A stretch of DNA of 64,000 bases, from positions 119,268-183,267 of the forward strand of contig NZ_JAHEPS010000007.1 of NCBI RefSeq assembly GCF_018596335.1. The letters run 5' to 3'. The notes under the pieces were generated by a model. The model did no database searches. It saw only the letters and a program-made list of their open reading frames with translations, and had not been told where the DNA came from. Shown here piece by piece: positions 38,625 to 52,661 of this stretch; position 1 is the stretch's first letter; each line of letters starts with the position of its first letter. The position numbers and the translations under genes are program-made. This DNA comes from Shewanella jiangmenensis. GTDB lineage: Bacteria; Pseudomonadota; Gammaproteobacteria; Enterobacterales; Shewanellaceae.

Positions 38625-38738
38625 ATTGAATTTCGCGATACTTAATTCGCAAATAAGTGTTTGATAAGGTTACCATTAAATCCATTCTGGCGGAGTGGCT
38701 TTGTTCTGAGTTCTTGCCGCGTAACTCGCAGGCTCAGA

Positions 38739-39767
38739 CTACAACTCGATCCCACAGGACTTTCGCACCACCAGACTGGTGGGAATAAGCTTGGGCCCGA
38801 CTTTTTCACCGTTGATAAGCTTAAGCAGGCTTTCCACCAGCATTTCGCCGGCAAGCTGGGTGTTTTGCTTGATGGTGGTAAGCGGCGGATTGGCAAAGCT
38901 TGCCACCGGAATATCATCGTAGCCGACCACGGCCACATCCTCGGGAACCCTGAGCCCTGCCTCTTTGAGGGCGCGGATGGCACCCACGGCAATCAAGTCG
39001 CTGGCGGCGAAGAGTGCATCAAACTTAAGCCCTTTTCTGAGCAGCCGATTGGCCGCATCAAAACCCGACGCCTCGGTGCTGATCGCATCTTCCTGAAGGC
39101 GCTTATCAATCCCAAGTCCGGCATCCTTAAGCGCCCGCACATGGCCAAGATAGCGGTCACGAAACTCGGGGCTGTGGCTTGAAGCATCCCCCAAAAAGGC
39201 AAAATCACGCCGCCCGAGGGAAATCAGATGTTCAGTGGCAATCAGCCCGCCCTGCTGATTGTCACAACCAACCGACGCGACCGACACCTTGTTGTGCTCG
39301 GCGCCCCAAATCACAAAGTGGGTATGCTGGGACAAAAGCCGCTCGAGCTTGTGCTCATAGTCCACAAAGTCGCCATAACCCAACAAAATGATGCCATCGG
39401 CCTTGTTGCTGTCTTCATAATCGGCGTGCCAGTCGCTGGAGAGCTGCTGAAACGATACCAGCAGATCGTAGCCCTGCCGCGCCGTAGCGCGGGTGATGGA
39501 GCCGAGCATAGATAAGAAAAACGGATTGATGAGCGAGTCATCATTGGTCGGGTCTTCACACAACAGCAGCGCCAGGGTGTGGCTGTTTTGAGTGCGCAGG
39601 TTACTGGCGTTTTTATCGACCTTGTAATTAAGCTCCCGCGCGATTGCCTTAATCCGCTCCTTGGTTTCGTCGCTCACCAGCGGGCTGTCACGCAGCGCCC
39701 GGGACACGGTGGACTGGGAAACCCCGGCGCGGTAGGCAATATCAATGGAGGTCGCTTTACTTGGCAT
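38739..39767 (-). CDS. malR: LacI-family regulator (MalR-like)
   Basis: A 342-aa repressor. The N-terminal helix-turn-helix is SIDIAYRAGVSQSTVSRALRDSPLVSDETKERI, then the hinge ARELNYKVDKNASNLR, then the periplasmic-binding-protein-like ligand domain (ADGIILLGYGD, VAVVGYDDIPVASFANPPLTTIKQ). It sits at the end of the starch locus, converging on glucoamylase. The palindromes at 23.8, 23.9 and 33.9 kb are the probable operators; maltose or glucose as effector is inference. The symbol is by context. Confidence 0.88.
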   Translation of the reverse strand: MPSKATSIDIAYRAGVSQSTVSRALRDSPLVSDETKERIKAIARELNYKVDKNASNLRTQNSHTLALLLCEDPTNDDSLINPFFLSMLGSITRATARQGYDLLVSFQQLSSDWHADYEDSNKADGIILLGYGDFVDYEHKLERLLSQHTHFVIWGAEHNKVSVASVGCDNQQGGLIATEHLISLGRRDFAFLGDASSHSPEFRDRYLGHVRALKDAGLGIDKRLQEDAISTEASGFDAANRLLRKGLKFDALFAASDLIAVGAIRALKEAGLRVPEDVAVVGYDDIPVASFANPPLTTIKQNTQLAGEMLVESLLKLINGEKVGPKLIPTSLVVRKSCGIEL

Positions 39768-39939
39768 GGCTGGACTCTTGTTGGAATAACGGCTGAAACC
39801 TTTGGCGGCTGGTTAGCGCCGCCCACCATCGTAAATCAACGGCATGGTAAATCAACAGCAATTCCTTGTATAGCAAGAGACTTTATTGGCGGTTCACATC
39901 CGCCATCGGCACTGGCAACGCGTGTTTTAAGCGCTGCTG

Positions 39940-40623
39940 TTACAGCCCAAGCTCATCAAGCAAATCATCGGCTGGGGCCGCGCCCTTGATATCGGCGCTG
40001 GCAACTGGCGCTGTGCCCGAGCTGCCATGGGTGGCCAGCAGAGAGTCCGGGTCAAACTCTTCGTCCAACTCAAACTCCGGCGTTTTCACAAACTCGGTGC
40101 TGTCCATCGCGTATTCAAGGTAGAAAATGTGGTTGTTTTCGGTGCGAAACGACACCCTTCTGGCCACCGGCTCATCCAGATTGGCATCGATGGAGATACT
40201 GATTTCTTTGTTGATGGTCAGCATCTTGGGCTGGCTTTGGCTGATGGAGGTTTGCAGCTCCTTTGACACCTTACCGATAAAGTCGCCGAGGATCTGGTTC
40301 ATCAGCTCCCCCATCACGTTGCCGACTTCATCCGAGGTGTGCGAAAAGGCAAGCTCCCCTTCCGGCATGCCCATGTTGAGCATATAGCGACGGTAGATTT
40401 CAACGGCCGCATCGGCTGAAAAATTAATCACCACCAGCCCGCTGAAACCGCCATCAAAAATCGAAAAACAGCCAAGATCCGGCCGTAAACGGGTGCGGGT
40501 AATGTTCTGCACCATGCCGGCATGGGTGATGCGACTGGCGCTGGTGTTCGACAGCACATGGGAAACCGAATGGCAAAGCTTCAGCAGGATATCGTCGCTG
40601 CTGACAATCTGGGGTGCACTCAT
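39940..40623 (-). CDS. DUF3334 protein (CheX/CheC-like fold)
   Basis: A 227-aa protein matching my recollection of DUF3334 in Shewanella and Vibrio: SVSHVLSNTSASRITHAGMVQ, LGCFSIFDGGFSGLVVINFS, EVGNVMGELMNQILG. The (E/D)xxNxxxGxxxN-like helix, DEVGNVMGELMN, resembles the phosphatase helix of CheX/CheC, so dephosphorylation of a CheY-type protein is a reasonable guess. The C-terminus is acidic. A chemoreceptor gene diverges from it, which fits a chemotaxis role. Confidence 0.75.
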   Translation of the reverse strand: MSAPQIVSSDDILLKLCHSVSHVLSNTSASRITHAGMVQNITRTRLRPDLGCFSIFDGGFSGLVVINFSADAAVEIYRRYMLNMGMPEGELAFSHTSDEVGNVMGELMNQILGDFIGKVSKELQTSISQSQPKMLTINKEISISIDANLDEPVARRVSFRTENNHIFYLEYAMDSTEFVKTPEFELDEEFDPDSLLATHGSSGTAPVASADIKGAAPADDLLDELGL

Positions 40624-40916
40624 ACTTTCTATCGCCTGTTTGATGAATTACCTAATCTTGAGCATAAATCCATGATAAATCAAAGTTAATACCAAAGATT
40701 ACACTATAAACATCGGATCTGCGTGACTGCAATCACTGTAAGATACTGATTTTATTGTAGTGACATACGGTTTTTTCGCTTGGTTCACAACCGCCTCAGA
40801 CACGCGCGCCAGATCACAGTTTTTATCTTTAGTTAATTTTATTTACATAGCCACACAAGGTTTGGGGGCAACAATCCGCTAGAATTCGGCGGTCCTACCC
40901 TGACGCGGATAAAGAG

Positions 40917-42533
40917 ATGATTACTATTCTAAGAAAACTGACCATATTGCAGCGGCTCATTCTGATGCTGGCGCTCGCCGCCGTTGGAACCCTGTGCTTT
41001 GCAACCTTTAATATCAAAGAGCAGTACACCAACCTGGAAACCCAGAAGTGGCAGCAAAACGACGGTCAGCTCGACACGGCGCTGTCGATAATCGATGCCC
41101 ATCAGCGCCAGGCGCAGCAAGGGCAATTACCCCTTGAAACTGCCAAGGCCGAAGTGGCAGAGCTGCTTGCCGAAGCCCACTACGGCAATGGTGGTTACTT
41201 TATCGTTATTGATGGCGCCAACCAGATCATCGCCGCCGGCGGCAACAGCCTCACCGCAGGCACCCGCTTAAACGACAGAGAGCTGCAAACGCTGGTTGAT
41301 AACGCCCGCGCCCAGGGCAAGGCCACCACCACCCGCGAGGCACGCAATGCCGACAACGGCAAAACCGGCGAGCAGCTTACCGAAGGCCGTTTCTACGCGC
41401 CCTGGCAGTGGACAGTGATAACAGGCGCCTTTGTGACCGACATTCACGATGCGATGAAAACCGCCATCTGGCATACCTTCATCATCATGATGCTGATCTC
41501 AACCCCGCTTTTTGCCCTGTTCATGGCGCTGAATCATTCTATTTCCTCGCCGTTGGAACGTGCCATCGAGGCTATGGAAGACATTGCCGACGGTGAAGGC
41601 GATTTGCGCGCAAGGCTTGACACCTCAGGCAAGGACGAAGTGGCCCGCCTCGCCGCCGCCTTTAACCGCTTTGCTGAAAAAATCAGTACGCTTATCAAAG
41701 ATATCAAGCCCATGGGCGCTGAGCTTGCCGACGATGCCCGGGCGCTGACGCAGGCTGTGGCCACCGCCAATGCCAGCGGCGAGCGCATTCACCGCGAAAC
41801 CGAAAGCGTTGCCACCGCCATTCATCAGATGCTGGCCACCAGTCACGAAATGGCGCAAAACACCCAGCAGGCGGCGGATTCAGCCGGTAAAGTCACCAGT
41901 CAGGCGAAGGACACCCAGCAGCTGATGACCCTGACCTTAAGCCAAACCGAGCAATTGGTGGATAAACTGCGCGCCGCTGAGTCCACCACAGCACGCCTTG
42001 GCGCCGCATCGGGCCAGATTGGCAGTATTCTTGATGTTATTCGCGCCATCGCCGAGCAAACCAACCTGCTGGCACTCAATGCCGCCATCGAAGCCGCCCG
42101 CGCCGGTGCCCATGGCCGCGGCTTTGCAGTGGTGGCCGACGAAGTGCGGGCGCTGGCAAACCGCACCCAGGACTCGACCAACGAAATCCATAAAATCATC
42201 AGTGAAATTCAGGCCGGCATCGGCGATGTCACCGCCTCCAACAAGGCCAACCAGAGCCTGTCGGAGTCGCTGCAATCCAGCGCCCGTCACGCCGGTATCG
42301 CCATGGACGATATTTTGCAGCTGGTCGGTAACATCAACGACATGAATACCCAGCTTGCCAGCGCCACCGAAGAGCAGTCTCTGGTCACCGAAGAGATTAA
42401 CCGTAACATCAGCAATATTTCGGAGCAGATGCAGCTGGCGGTGAAATCCAGCGACGGCAACCGCCACGCGGCGGCGCACCTTAACGGGATAAGCGATGCC
42501 CTGTCGCAGGCGCTTTCACGTTTCAGGGTCTGA
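40917..42533 (+). CDS. Methyl-accepting chemotaxis protein
   Basis: A 538-aa chemoreceptor: TM1 (about 11-30), a small Cache-type periplasmic domain ([30 protein letters not shown]), TM2 (about 183-205), HAMP ([21 protein letters not shown]), and the signalling domain with the conserved tip ([32 protein letters not shown]). No CheR/CheB pentapeptide is seen at the C-terminus (SRFRV). The ligand is unknown. The promoter region has no clear sigma-28 boxes. Confidence 0.95.
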   Translation: MITILRKLTILQRLILMLALAAVGTLCFATFNIKEQYTNLETQKWQQNDGQLDTALSIIDAHQRQAQQGQLPLETAKAEVAELLAEAHYGNGGYFIVIDGANQIIAAGGNSLTAGTRLNDRELQTLVDNARAQGKATTTREARNADNGKTGEQLTEGRFYAPWQWTVITGAFVTDIHDAMKTAIWHTFIIMMLISTPLFALFMALNHSISSPLERAIEAMEDIADGEGDLRARLDTSGKDEVARLAAAFNRFAEKISTLIKDIKPMGAELADDARALTQAVATANASGERIHRETESVATAIHQMLATSHEMAQNTQQAADSAGKVTSQAKDTQQLMTLTLSQTEQLVDKLRAAESTTARLGAASGQIGSILDVIRAIAEQTNLLALNAAIEAARAGAHGRGFAVVADEVRALANRTQDSTNEIHKIISEIQAGIGDVTASNKANQSLSESLQSSARHAGIAMDDILQLVGNINDMNTQLASATEEQSLVTEEINRNISNISEQMQLAVKSSDGNRHAAAHLNGISDALSQALSRFRV

Positions 42534-42581
42534 GCACTTCAGTGCCTTCGAAGCAACGCCGTAAAACCCAACCACAGAATT

Positions 42582-42605
42582 GAGGGACAGCAGGTCCCTC
42601 TTTTT
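42582..42605 (+). terminator. Rho-independent terminator of the chemoreceptor gene
   Basis: GAGGGAC and GTCCCTC arms with loop AGCAG, followed by TTTTT, about 50 bp after the stop. Confidence 0.88.
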
Positions 42606-42666
42606 ATGGCTAAAATTTGTGTTAGGCTACAAACTAACCCAAGGCAGCAACTCACAGGAGGCCGAT

Positions 42667-43062
42667 GTGCGTCAGACACTCGCAGTACATGGCCAGGCCT
42701 ATACCATCCACAGTTTCAGCCCAGATACGCCGCCCCCAGCATCTATTTTTGCCGAGCCGATGTTTTTTATCGGCAAAACCCGCGAAGAGTTGTCTGTGGT
42801 GGTGCCATCCCACCTTGAGCTTGACAGCCTCGAAGCCGAAACTGACTGGCGCTGCATTGAAGTGCTCGGGCCGCTCGGGTTTTCAATGACAGGGATCCTC
42901 GCCCGTATTTCTTCTGTCCTTGCCGACGCCCAGGTCAGCATTTTTGCCATTTCCACCTTCGATACCGACTATGTACTGGTCAAAAAAGACAAACTGCCAC
43001 ATGCGATGGCAGCACTGAAAAAGAGCGGTTATCAGCTGATTGAGTATCCCTGCGAAGACTGA
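42667..43062 (+). CDS. ACT-domain protein
   Basis: A 131-aa protein. GTG 42667 is chosen because a perfect AGGAGG lies 5 bp upstream; the longer frame overlaps the preceding terminator. The C-terminal part is an ACT domain (GFSMTGILARISSVLADAQVSIFAISTFDTDYVLV) of the type found in the aspartokinase/CASTOR group, which binds small ligands such as amino acids. The N-terminal half (FIGKTREELSVVVPS) is also like this family. No enzyme domain is attached and its target is unknown. Confidence 0.82.
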   Translation: MRQTLAVHGQAYTIHSFSPDTPPPASIFAEPMFFIGKTREELSVVVPSHLELDSLEAETDWRCIEVLGPLGFSMTGILARISSVLADAQVSIFAISTFDTDYVLVKKDKLPHAMAALKKSGYQLIEYPCED

Positions 43063-43126
43063 ATATCCGGGTGAAGATGGAGTGGCGTCGGCAATTCGCA
43101 GGCAAACCTTCGAATAAGGTGCCTGA

Positions 43127-43406
43127 GGAAGGTGCGAACAAGTCTTCGCACAGCTCTGGCTTTGATAGCGACGACAGTTCAAGGCATTCAACTGAAGGCA
43201 TGCCGAGGCCTGCTGAAGTTGAATAACGCCGAAATGGTGTTGCTATCAAAGCCCCGCAGGGCGTGGCTTACAGCGGTATCTGCGGCGTTACCTGCTTTTG
43301 AAATAAAAGAGGTGCGAAGGACTTGGGCCATTCGCTGCGAACTGTGCCTTGCATCTATCCGCTGTAAGCTCACGCAGAGCAAGCACGGGACTTATTCGCA
43401 CCTTCC
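43127..43406. mobile_element. MITE-like element with nested inverted repeats
   Basis: A 280-bp non-coding element. Terminal inverted repeats GGAAGGTGCGAACAAGTC (43127-43144) and GACTTATTCGCACCTTCC (43389-43406) match at 17 of 18 positions. Inside are two more inverted pairs: GGCTTTGATAGC (43158-43169) with GCTATCAAAGCC (43242-43253), and GCGTGGCTTACAGCGG (43261-43276) with CCGCTGTAAGCTCACGC (43359-43375). No transposase frame fits. No clear target duplication was found beside the ends. It occupies most of the gap upstream of ptsH. Confidence 0.75.
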
Positions 43407-43499
43407 CTAATGCGCTATTGCCCCAGATAGCCCCTTTGTGGAGAATAGGCGCTACGTTTTGCCCCGCGAGCGCGGGACCTGCCAAAGAGTTTGCACAGC

Positions 43500-43757
43500 A
43501 TGTACGAGAAAACCGTCATCATCACCGCCCCCCACGGCATTCATACCCGCCCCGCGGCCCTCTTGGTCAAAGAAGCCAAGTCGTTTGATTGTGACGTGCT
43601 GGTCGAATGTAATGGCAAACAGGCGAGCGCCAAGAGCCTGTTCAAGCTGCAAACCCTTGGGCTGTATCAGGGCGTGAGTGTCAGAGTGTTTGCCCAGGGG
43701 CCTCAGGCCGAAGAAGCCGTCGAAAAAGTCTCGGCGCTGCTCATCACCTTAAGTTAA
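43500..43757 (+). CDS. ptsH: Phosphocarrier protein HPr
   Basis: PTS phosphocarrier of 85 aa, the standard length from ATG 43500. Active site GIHTRPAA has His15; the regulatory-serine site is Ser46 in SAKSLFKLQTL. TTG 43491 would add three residues and is less likely. First gene of a ptsH-ptsI-crr unit. The closest upstream DNA is a MITE-like element, so its promoter must lie in the 93 bp between, or within the element. Confidence 0.96.
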   Translation: MYEKTVIITAPHGIHTRPAALLVKEAKSFDCDVLVECNGKQASAKSLFKLQTLGLYQGVSVRVFAQGPQAEEAVEKVSALLITLS

Positions 43758-43772
43758 GTCCGGGAGAGACAG

Positions 43773-45476
43773 ATGCAGGTTAACGGAATAGCCATTCAGC
43801 CCGGCGTCACCTTCGGTGAAGCCCTTCATCTTGGGCAGGGTCATAAGCCGCTCGATTACCGGATGTTGCCTATCCGGCGCATTCCCCAGCAGGTGCAGCG
43901 GCTTGATGCCGGCATCAGGCGCCTGCAGGAGCAACTGGCCGCAAGCCTGCAAGCCCTCGATGAGCACAGCGAGGCCCACGCATTGGTTGAAGCCGACCTT
44001 CTGTATCTTGAAGACAGCGACCTTCGCGATCACATAGTCGATACCATCACCCAGCTGCAATTTTCCGCCTGCGTCTCCATCGAGCGGGTGTTTGCCCACC
44101 AGGCCAGCGAGCTTGAGGCGATGGACGACCCGTACCTTGCCCAGCGCGCCGAGGATGTACGCAGCCTTGGCAAGCGCCTCATCCGCGCCGTGTTTGGCCG
44201 CCCGGGTGCGGAGCCCGGTAAGCTCACAGTGCCCACCATACTGCTTGCCGACGACATTACCCCCGCCGAATTTGCCACACTGCCGCTCGAGAACGTGGCC
44301 GGCATAGTGCTCAAGTCCGGCGGCATCACCAGCCACACCGCGATTCTTGCCCGCGCCGCCGGCATACCGGCGCTGCTAAGCACCCCCTACAGCGAGCTTG
44401 GCATTGAAAACGGCGATACCCTGGTGATTGATGGCGGCGCCGGTGTGCTTATCCGCAATCCCGCAGGTGACGAACTCGCGTTACTGCAGGCCAGGGCCAG
44501 TGAGCATGAAGAAGCGCGGCGTAAGCTCGATGCCTTCCGCGACAAGAGCGCCATGACCCTGGATGGTCATGAAATCAGCCTGCTTGCCAACGTCGGCAAT
44601 CTTAACGACATCATGCAGGTAGCCAACCTTGGCGCCGACGGCATTGGCTTGCTTCGCACCGAATTTATGCTGATGCACACCGACACCCTGCCCGATGAGC
44701 GCAGCCAGTATCAGCTTTACAGCGATGCTATTCATGCCCTCGAAGGTCGGGTGCTGACCATTCGCACCCTGGATGTGGGCGCCGATAAAGAGCTGCCGTG
44801 CCTGTGTCAGGCCAAAGAAGAAAACCCGGCCCTTGGCATGCGCGGCATACGTTACACCCTCGCCAATCCGGCGCTGCTCAAAACCCAGCTTCGCGCCGTG
44901 CTGCGCGCCGCCAATCTTGGCCAGGTGCGGCTGATGTTCCCCATGGTCAATCAGGTTGAAGAGCTGGACGCGGTGCTTGCACTCCTTGAAGAGTGCCGCC
45001 GTGAGCTCGACGATGAAGAAAAAGGCTTTGGCGATGTGAGCCTTGGCATTGTGGTCGAAACCCCGGCGGCGGTGCTCAATCTGCCCGCCATGCTGCCGCT
45101 CTTGGATTTTGTCAGCATAGGCACCAACGATTTAACCCAGTACGCCATGGCCGCTGACCGTGGCAACCCTTGCCTTGCCCGCGACTATCCGTCGCTGTCA
45201 CCGGCCATATTGCGCCTTATCAGCATGACGCTGCAAAGTGCCCGCAGCCAGCAGGTTAAGGTTTCACTGTGCGGTGAGATGGGCAGCGATCCACGGCTTG
45301 TGCCGCTCCTTATCGGCCTTGGCTTTGATGAAATCAGTGTCAACGTCGGTGCCCTGCTTGAAGTCAAAGCCGCGATTTGTGCGCAGGATTTTCGCCGCTG
45401 CAGCCAACTTGCGGGACAAGCGCTGATGGCCGACAGGTTGTCCGAGCTCACAGACTGTATAAGTCGCTACAAATAA
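43773..45476 (+). CDS. ptsI: PTS enzyme I (PEP-protein phosphotransferase)
   Basis: General PTS enzyme of 567 aa that moves phosphate from PEP to HPr. The phosphohistidine is His188 in GGITSHTAILAR. PEP-binding motifs are GIGLLRTEFMLMH, TIRTLDVGADKELPC and the C-terminal SLCGEMGSDP with the active cysteine. 15 bp behind ptsH with RBS ccgggagag. No truncation relative to E. coli EI (575 aa). Confidence 0.97.
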   Translation: MQVNGIAIQPGVTFGEALHLGQGHKPLDYRMLPIRRIPQQVQRLDAGIRRLQEQLAASLQALDEHSEAHALVEADLLYLEDSDLRDHIVDTITQLQFSACVSIERVFAHQASELEAMDDPYLAQRAEDVRSLGKRLIRAVFGRPGAEPGKLTVPTILLADDITPAEFATLPLENVAGIVLKSGGITSHTAILARAAGIPALLSTPYSELGIENGDTLVIDGGAGVLIRNPAGDELALLQARASEHEEARRKLDAFRDKSAMTLDGHEISLLANVGNLNDIMQVANLGADGIGLLRTEFMLMHTDTLPDERSQYQLYSDAIHALEGRVLTIRTLDVGADKELPCLCQAKEENPALGMRGIRYTLANPALLKTQLRAVLRAANLGQVRLMFPMVNQVEELDAVLALLEECRRELDDEEKGFGDVSLGIVVETPAAVLNLPAMLPLLDFVSIGTNDLTQYAMAADRGNPCLARDYPSLSPAILRLISMTLQSARSQQVKVSLCGEMGSDPRLVPLLIGLGFDEISVNVGALLEVKAAICAQDFRRCSQLAGQALMADRLSELTDCISRYK

Positions 45477-45547
45477 GCTAAATGTTTCAGTATGATGTTT
45501 TATCCGCTGCCACCAAGAGCAGCCATTGAAGAAAGAGGCAAGCACCC

Positions 45548-46057
45548 ATGGGATTTTTCAGCCGTATTCGGCGACTGATTTCCGGAGCGCCCACCATTGA
45601 AGGTGGCATCGCCATCATTGCGCCGGTGTCCGGCGAAATTTATCCCATCGAAAAAGTACCGGATGTGGTCTTTGCCGAGAAAATTGTCGGTGACGGTATC
45701 GCCATTGCCCCCGAAGGCGACACCATAGTCGCCCCTATCGATGGCACCATAGGCAAGATTTTTGAAACCAACCACGCCTTCAGTATCGAGTCGCCCCAGG
45801 GGCTTGAGCTGTTTGTCCACTTTGGCGTGGGCACGGTGGAGCTTCGCGGCAACGGCTTCAAACGCCTCGCCGAAGAAGGCCAGCAGGTAAAAGCCGGCGA
45901 GCCGGTTATCGCCTTTGACCTTGATTATCTTAAAGATCAGGTCGACAGCCTGCTGACACCTGTGGTGCTTGCCAACATGGAAGACGTGAAGTACCTCGAA
46001 AAGGCCCAGGGCCGGGTAGAAGCCGGCAAAGACGTTATTTTTACCGTCGAAATCTGA
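45548..46057 (+). CDS. crr: PTS glucose-type EIIA component
   Basis: Soluble EIIA(Glc) of 169 aa. Active-site histidines are His76 (NHAFSIES) and phosphorylated His91 (LFVHFGVGTVEL). In enteric relatives it regulates adenylate cyclase and sugar permeases, and a regulatory link to the nearby starch locus is possible. Last gene of the pts unit. No sugar-specific EIIBC is in the window. Confidence 0.96.
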   Translation: MGFFSRIRRLISGAPTIEGGIAIIAPVSGEIYPIEKVPDVVFAEKIVGDGIAIAPEGDTIVAPIDGTIGKIFETNHAFSIESPQGLELFVHFGVGTVELRGNGFKRLAEEGQQVKAGEPVIAFDLDYLKDQVDSLLTPVVLANMEDVKYLEKAQGRVEAGKDVIFTVEI

Positions 46058-46069
46058 AAATCCTTCAAC

Positions 46070-46120
46070 AGGCCGCACTGTGCTTGAGGCAAACTTGCCC
46101 AAATGCCACAATGCGGCCTT
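46070..46120 (+). terminator. Terminator-like long hairpin after crr
   Basis: AGGCCGCActgtg and cacaaTGCGGCCT arms with a loop of about 25 bases, then a T-rich tract (TTCTGTCTCTTT). It probably ends the pts transcript. The ATG at 46103 lies within it, which supports a later start for the next gene. Confidence 0.6.
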
Positions 46121-46144
46121 TCTGTCTCTTTGGGAGTAAGTGCC

Positions 46145-48301
<2,157 letters not shown>

Positions 48302-48305
<4 letters not shown>

Positions 48306-49129
48306 CCTCGTTTGAATCATTCCGCCGCAGCTTTGAGCTCAGCGACACTCATTTAAGTTACCTTGATATGGGCACAGGCCCGGTGCTGCTGTTGGGCCAC
48401 AGTTATCTGTGGGACAGCCTGATGTGGCGCGAGCAGCTTGAGCTGCTGGCCAAACACTACCGCGTGATAGCGGTTGATCTGCACGGCCACGGTCAGTCAG
48501 GCGGCGTGCCGCCAAGGGTTAACAGCTTACGGGTTGTTGCCGATGACATGCTCGCGCTGATGGACTCCCTCAATATCAACAAGTTTTCTATCCTTGGCCT
48601 CAGCGTTGGCGCCATGTGGGGCGCCGAGCTTGTACTCAAGGCGCCCGCCCGGGTAAAGACCCTGGTGATGATGGACAGCTTTATCGGCTTTGAGCCCGAA
48701 ATCACCCGCGCCAAATACTTCGGTATGTTGGATGTGATTACGGCCGCGGGCAGCGTTCCGGCGCCCATGATTGACGCCATTGTGCCGCTCTTTTTCTCAT
48801 CAAGCCCGGATGAGCGCCTCACAAGCGCCTTTGCTGCCAAGCTTGCGTCCTTAAGTGGCGAGCGTATTGCCGATATCGAGCGCATGGGCCGGCTGGTGTT
48901 TGGCCGCCGCGACACCATGGATGAGGTGGAAAAGCTCACCCTGCCGGTGCTGGTGATGGTGGGGGTTGAAGACAAGGCCCGCAGCGTGCTTGAAAGCTAC
49001 CTGATGCACGAAGCCATCGATGGCAGCAAACTGGTGCACATTGCCGCAGCTGGCCACATTTCCTGCCTCGAGCAGCCCGCCTTTGTTAACGAGACGCTGC
49101 TGAGCTTTTTTGCCGAGCATCTGTCATAG
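48302..49129 (+). CDS. Alpha/beta hydrolase
   Basis: A 275-aa alpha/beta-hydrolase-fold protein. Oxyanion region GPVLLLGHSYLWD, DLHGHGQSG, nucleophile elbow LGLSVGAMWG (Ser in GLSVG), acid in VGVEDKA, and catalytic His in AAGHISCLEQPAFV. No signal peptide. Last gene of the yffB-like/dapE/M15/hydrolase cluster, all with overlapping ends. The natural ester or amide substrate is unknown. Confidence 0.9.
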
Positions 49130-49497
49130 GCACAGGGTTAAGCCAGTACAGTTAAGCCAGCCGCCTTTATTCCAGCCGCTTTAAATGTGCTGATTTAAAT
49201 GTGCCGCTTTTAACCCGCCGATGTGAATGCGCCGAATTTAGTTCGGCGCAGCACTCTCAATCTTACCGCCCGAAACTGCCTTATCCGGCGAGCTTGCTCC
49301 CTTCCTTTTACCTCGCCTGCAAGCTTTCGTTAGTGTTTGTTTCAGTAACAGATTTCGACTTTCAAACACCGGTCACATCTTTTTCAGCCGGATTTGCAAT
49401 GGATAGACCAGCCCCGCAGAATTTCCTGTTAGACTGGCTCGGTATTTCGCCAAAATCACTTTGTCTCCTTCCCTGACTCCGACCAAATAAGCAAAAG
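49130..49497. other. Non-coding gap with short degenerate repeats
   Basis: A 368-bp gap before the carbonic anhydrase gene. It has paired short repeats (GTTAAGCCAG, TTTAAATGTGC) at its left end and no supported gene. The right part should hold the promoter of the carbonic anhydrase gene; no clean -35/-10 pair was identified. Confidence 0.4.
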
Positions 49498-50121
49498 ATG
49501 AAATTACTGAAACCCCTGTTCGATAACAACCGTCGCTGGGCAGAGCGCATCTTGCTGGAAAACCCCGGTTTTTTTGAAACTCTGGCCAAACAGCAGAACC
49601 CCGAATACCTGTGGATCGGCTGCTCCGACAGTCGGGTGCCATCAAATCAAATCATCGACTTGCTGCCGGGCGAAGTGTTTGTGCACCGCAATATCGCCAA
49701 CATGGTCATACATACCGATCTTAACTGCCTGTCGGTGCTGCAATACGCGGTGGATGTGCTGAAGGTCAAGCACATCATGGTGGTCGGCCACTATGGCTGC
49801 GGCGGCGTGCGCGCTGCCATGGGCAACAAGCGTCTTGGCCTGATTGATAACTGGCTTGGGCACCTGCGCGACATCTACCGCCTGCATCAGAACGAGCTTG
49901 AAGCACTCGATGACAAGGCCCGTTTCGACCGCCTGTGTGAGCTCAACGTGATTGAGCAGGTCGCCAACGTCGCCGCCACCACCATCATCACCGAGGCCTG
50001 GGCCAGAGGTCAGGACGTGGCGGTACACGGCTGGATTTACGGCATTAACAACGGCTTACTGACAGATTTGGATGTGACCGTCGACCGAGGCCTGTATTTA
50101 AGTCAGCAGCCACAGGACTGA
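49498..50121 (+). CDS. can: Beta-class carbonic anhydrase
   Basis: Cytoplasmic zinc enzyme of 207 aa interconverting CO2 and bicarbonate. Zinc ligands and active site: Cys42, Asp44 and Arg46 in GCSDSRVP, and His98 and Cys101 in VVGHYGCGGV, at the same numbers as E. coli Can. The end DVAVHGWIYGINNGLLTDL is typical. Monocistronic in appearance. Confidence 0.96.
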   Translation: MKLLKPLFDNNRRWAERILLENPGFFETLAKQQNPEYLWIGCSDSRVPSNQIIDLLPGEVFVHRNIANMVIHTDLNCLSVLQYAVDVLKVKHIMVVGHYGCGGVRAAMGNKRLGLIDNWLGHLRDIYRLHQNELEALDDKARFDRLCELNVIEQVANVAATTIITEAWARGQDVAVHGWIYGINNGLLTDLDVTVDRGLYLSQQPQD

Positions 50122-50269
50122 GCCTGACGTTACAGAGTGTACATACCGGGCAAAGGGGCAGCCGCCCTGCCCGCCCTTGGCCCGCGTTGGTCCGGCTTTG
50201 AGCGCAGTCTGCAGGCTGCCTTTTCAATTTTTTCGCGCTGCCTTATCGCTATCACCTTGCCAACGCAGG

Positions 50270-50275
50270 TATAAT
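50270..50275 (+). promoter_or_regulatory. Candidate -10 box for the kdn operon
   Basis: TATAAT, 60 bp upstream of the kdnA start. There is no good -35 hexamer at 16-18 bp, so this is tentative. Confidence 0.35.
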
Positions 50276-50301
50276 CTTCGGGTTTTTTCATCGCGCCTTA
50301 G

Positions 50302-52611
<2,310 letters not shown>

Positions 52612-52621
52612 TGTTAAAACC

Positions 52622-52639
52622 GGGCTCCTGCGGGAGCCC
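52622..52639 (+). terminator. Intercistronic hairpin between kdnB and kdsB
   Basis: GGGCTCC and GGAGCCC arms around a short loop, followed by TGTTTCTTT. The weak U-tract suggests an attenuator or mRNA end-protection site more than full termination, as kdsB lacks another obvious promoter. Confidence 0.5.
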
Positions 52640-52661
52640 TGTTTCTTTAGAGGATTTCTCA

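Noticed and set aside
40683..40916. Sigma-28 promoter before the chemoreceptor
   Set aside because: No convincing TAAAG and GCCGATAA boxes with proper spacing were found.
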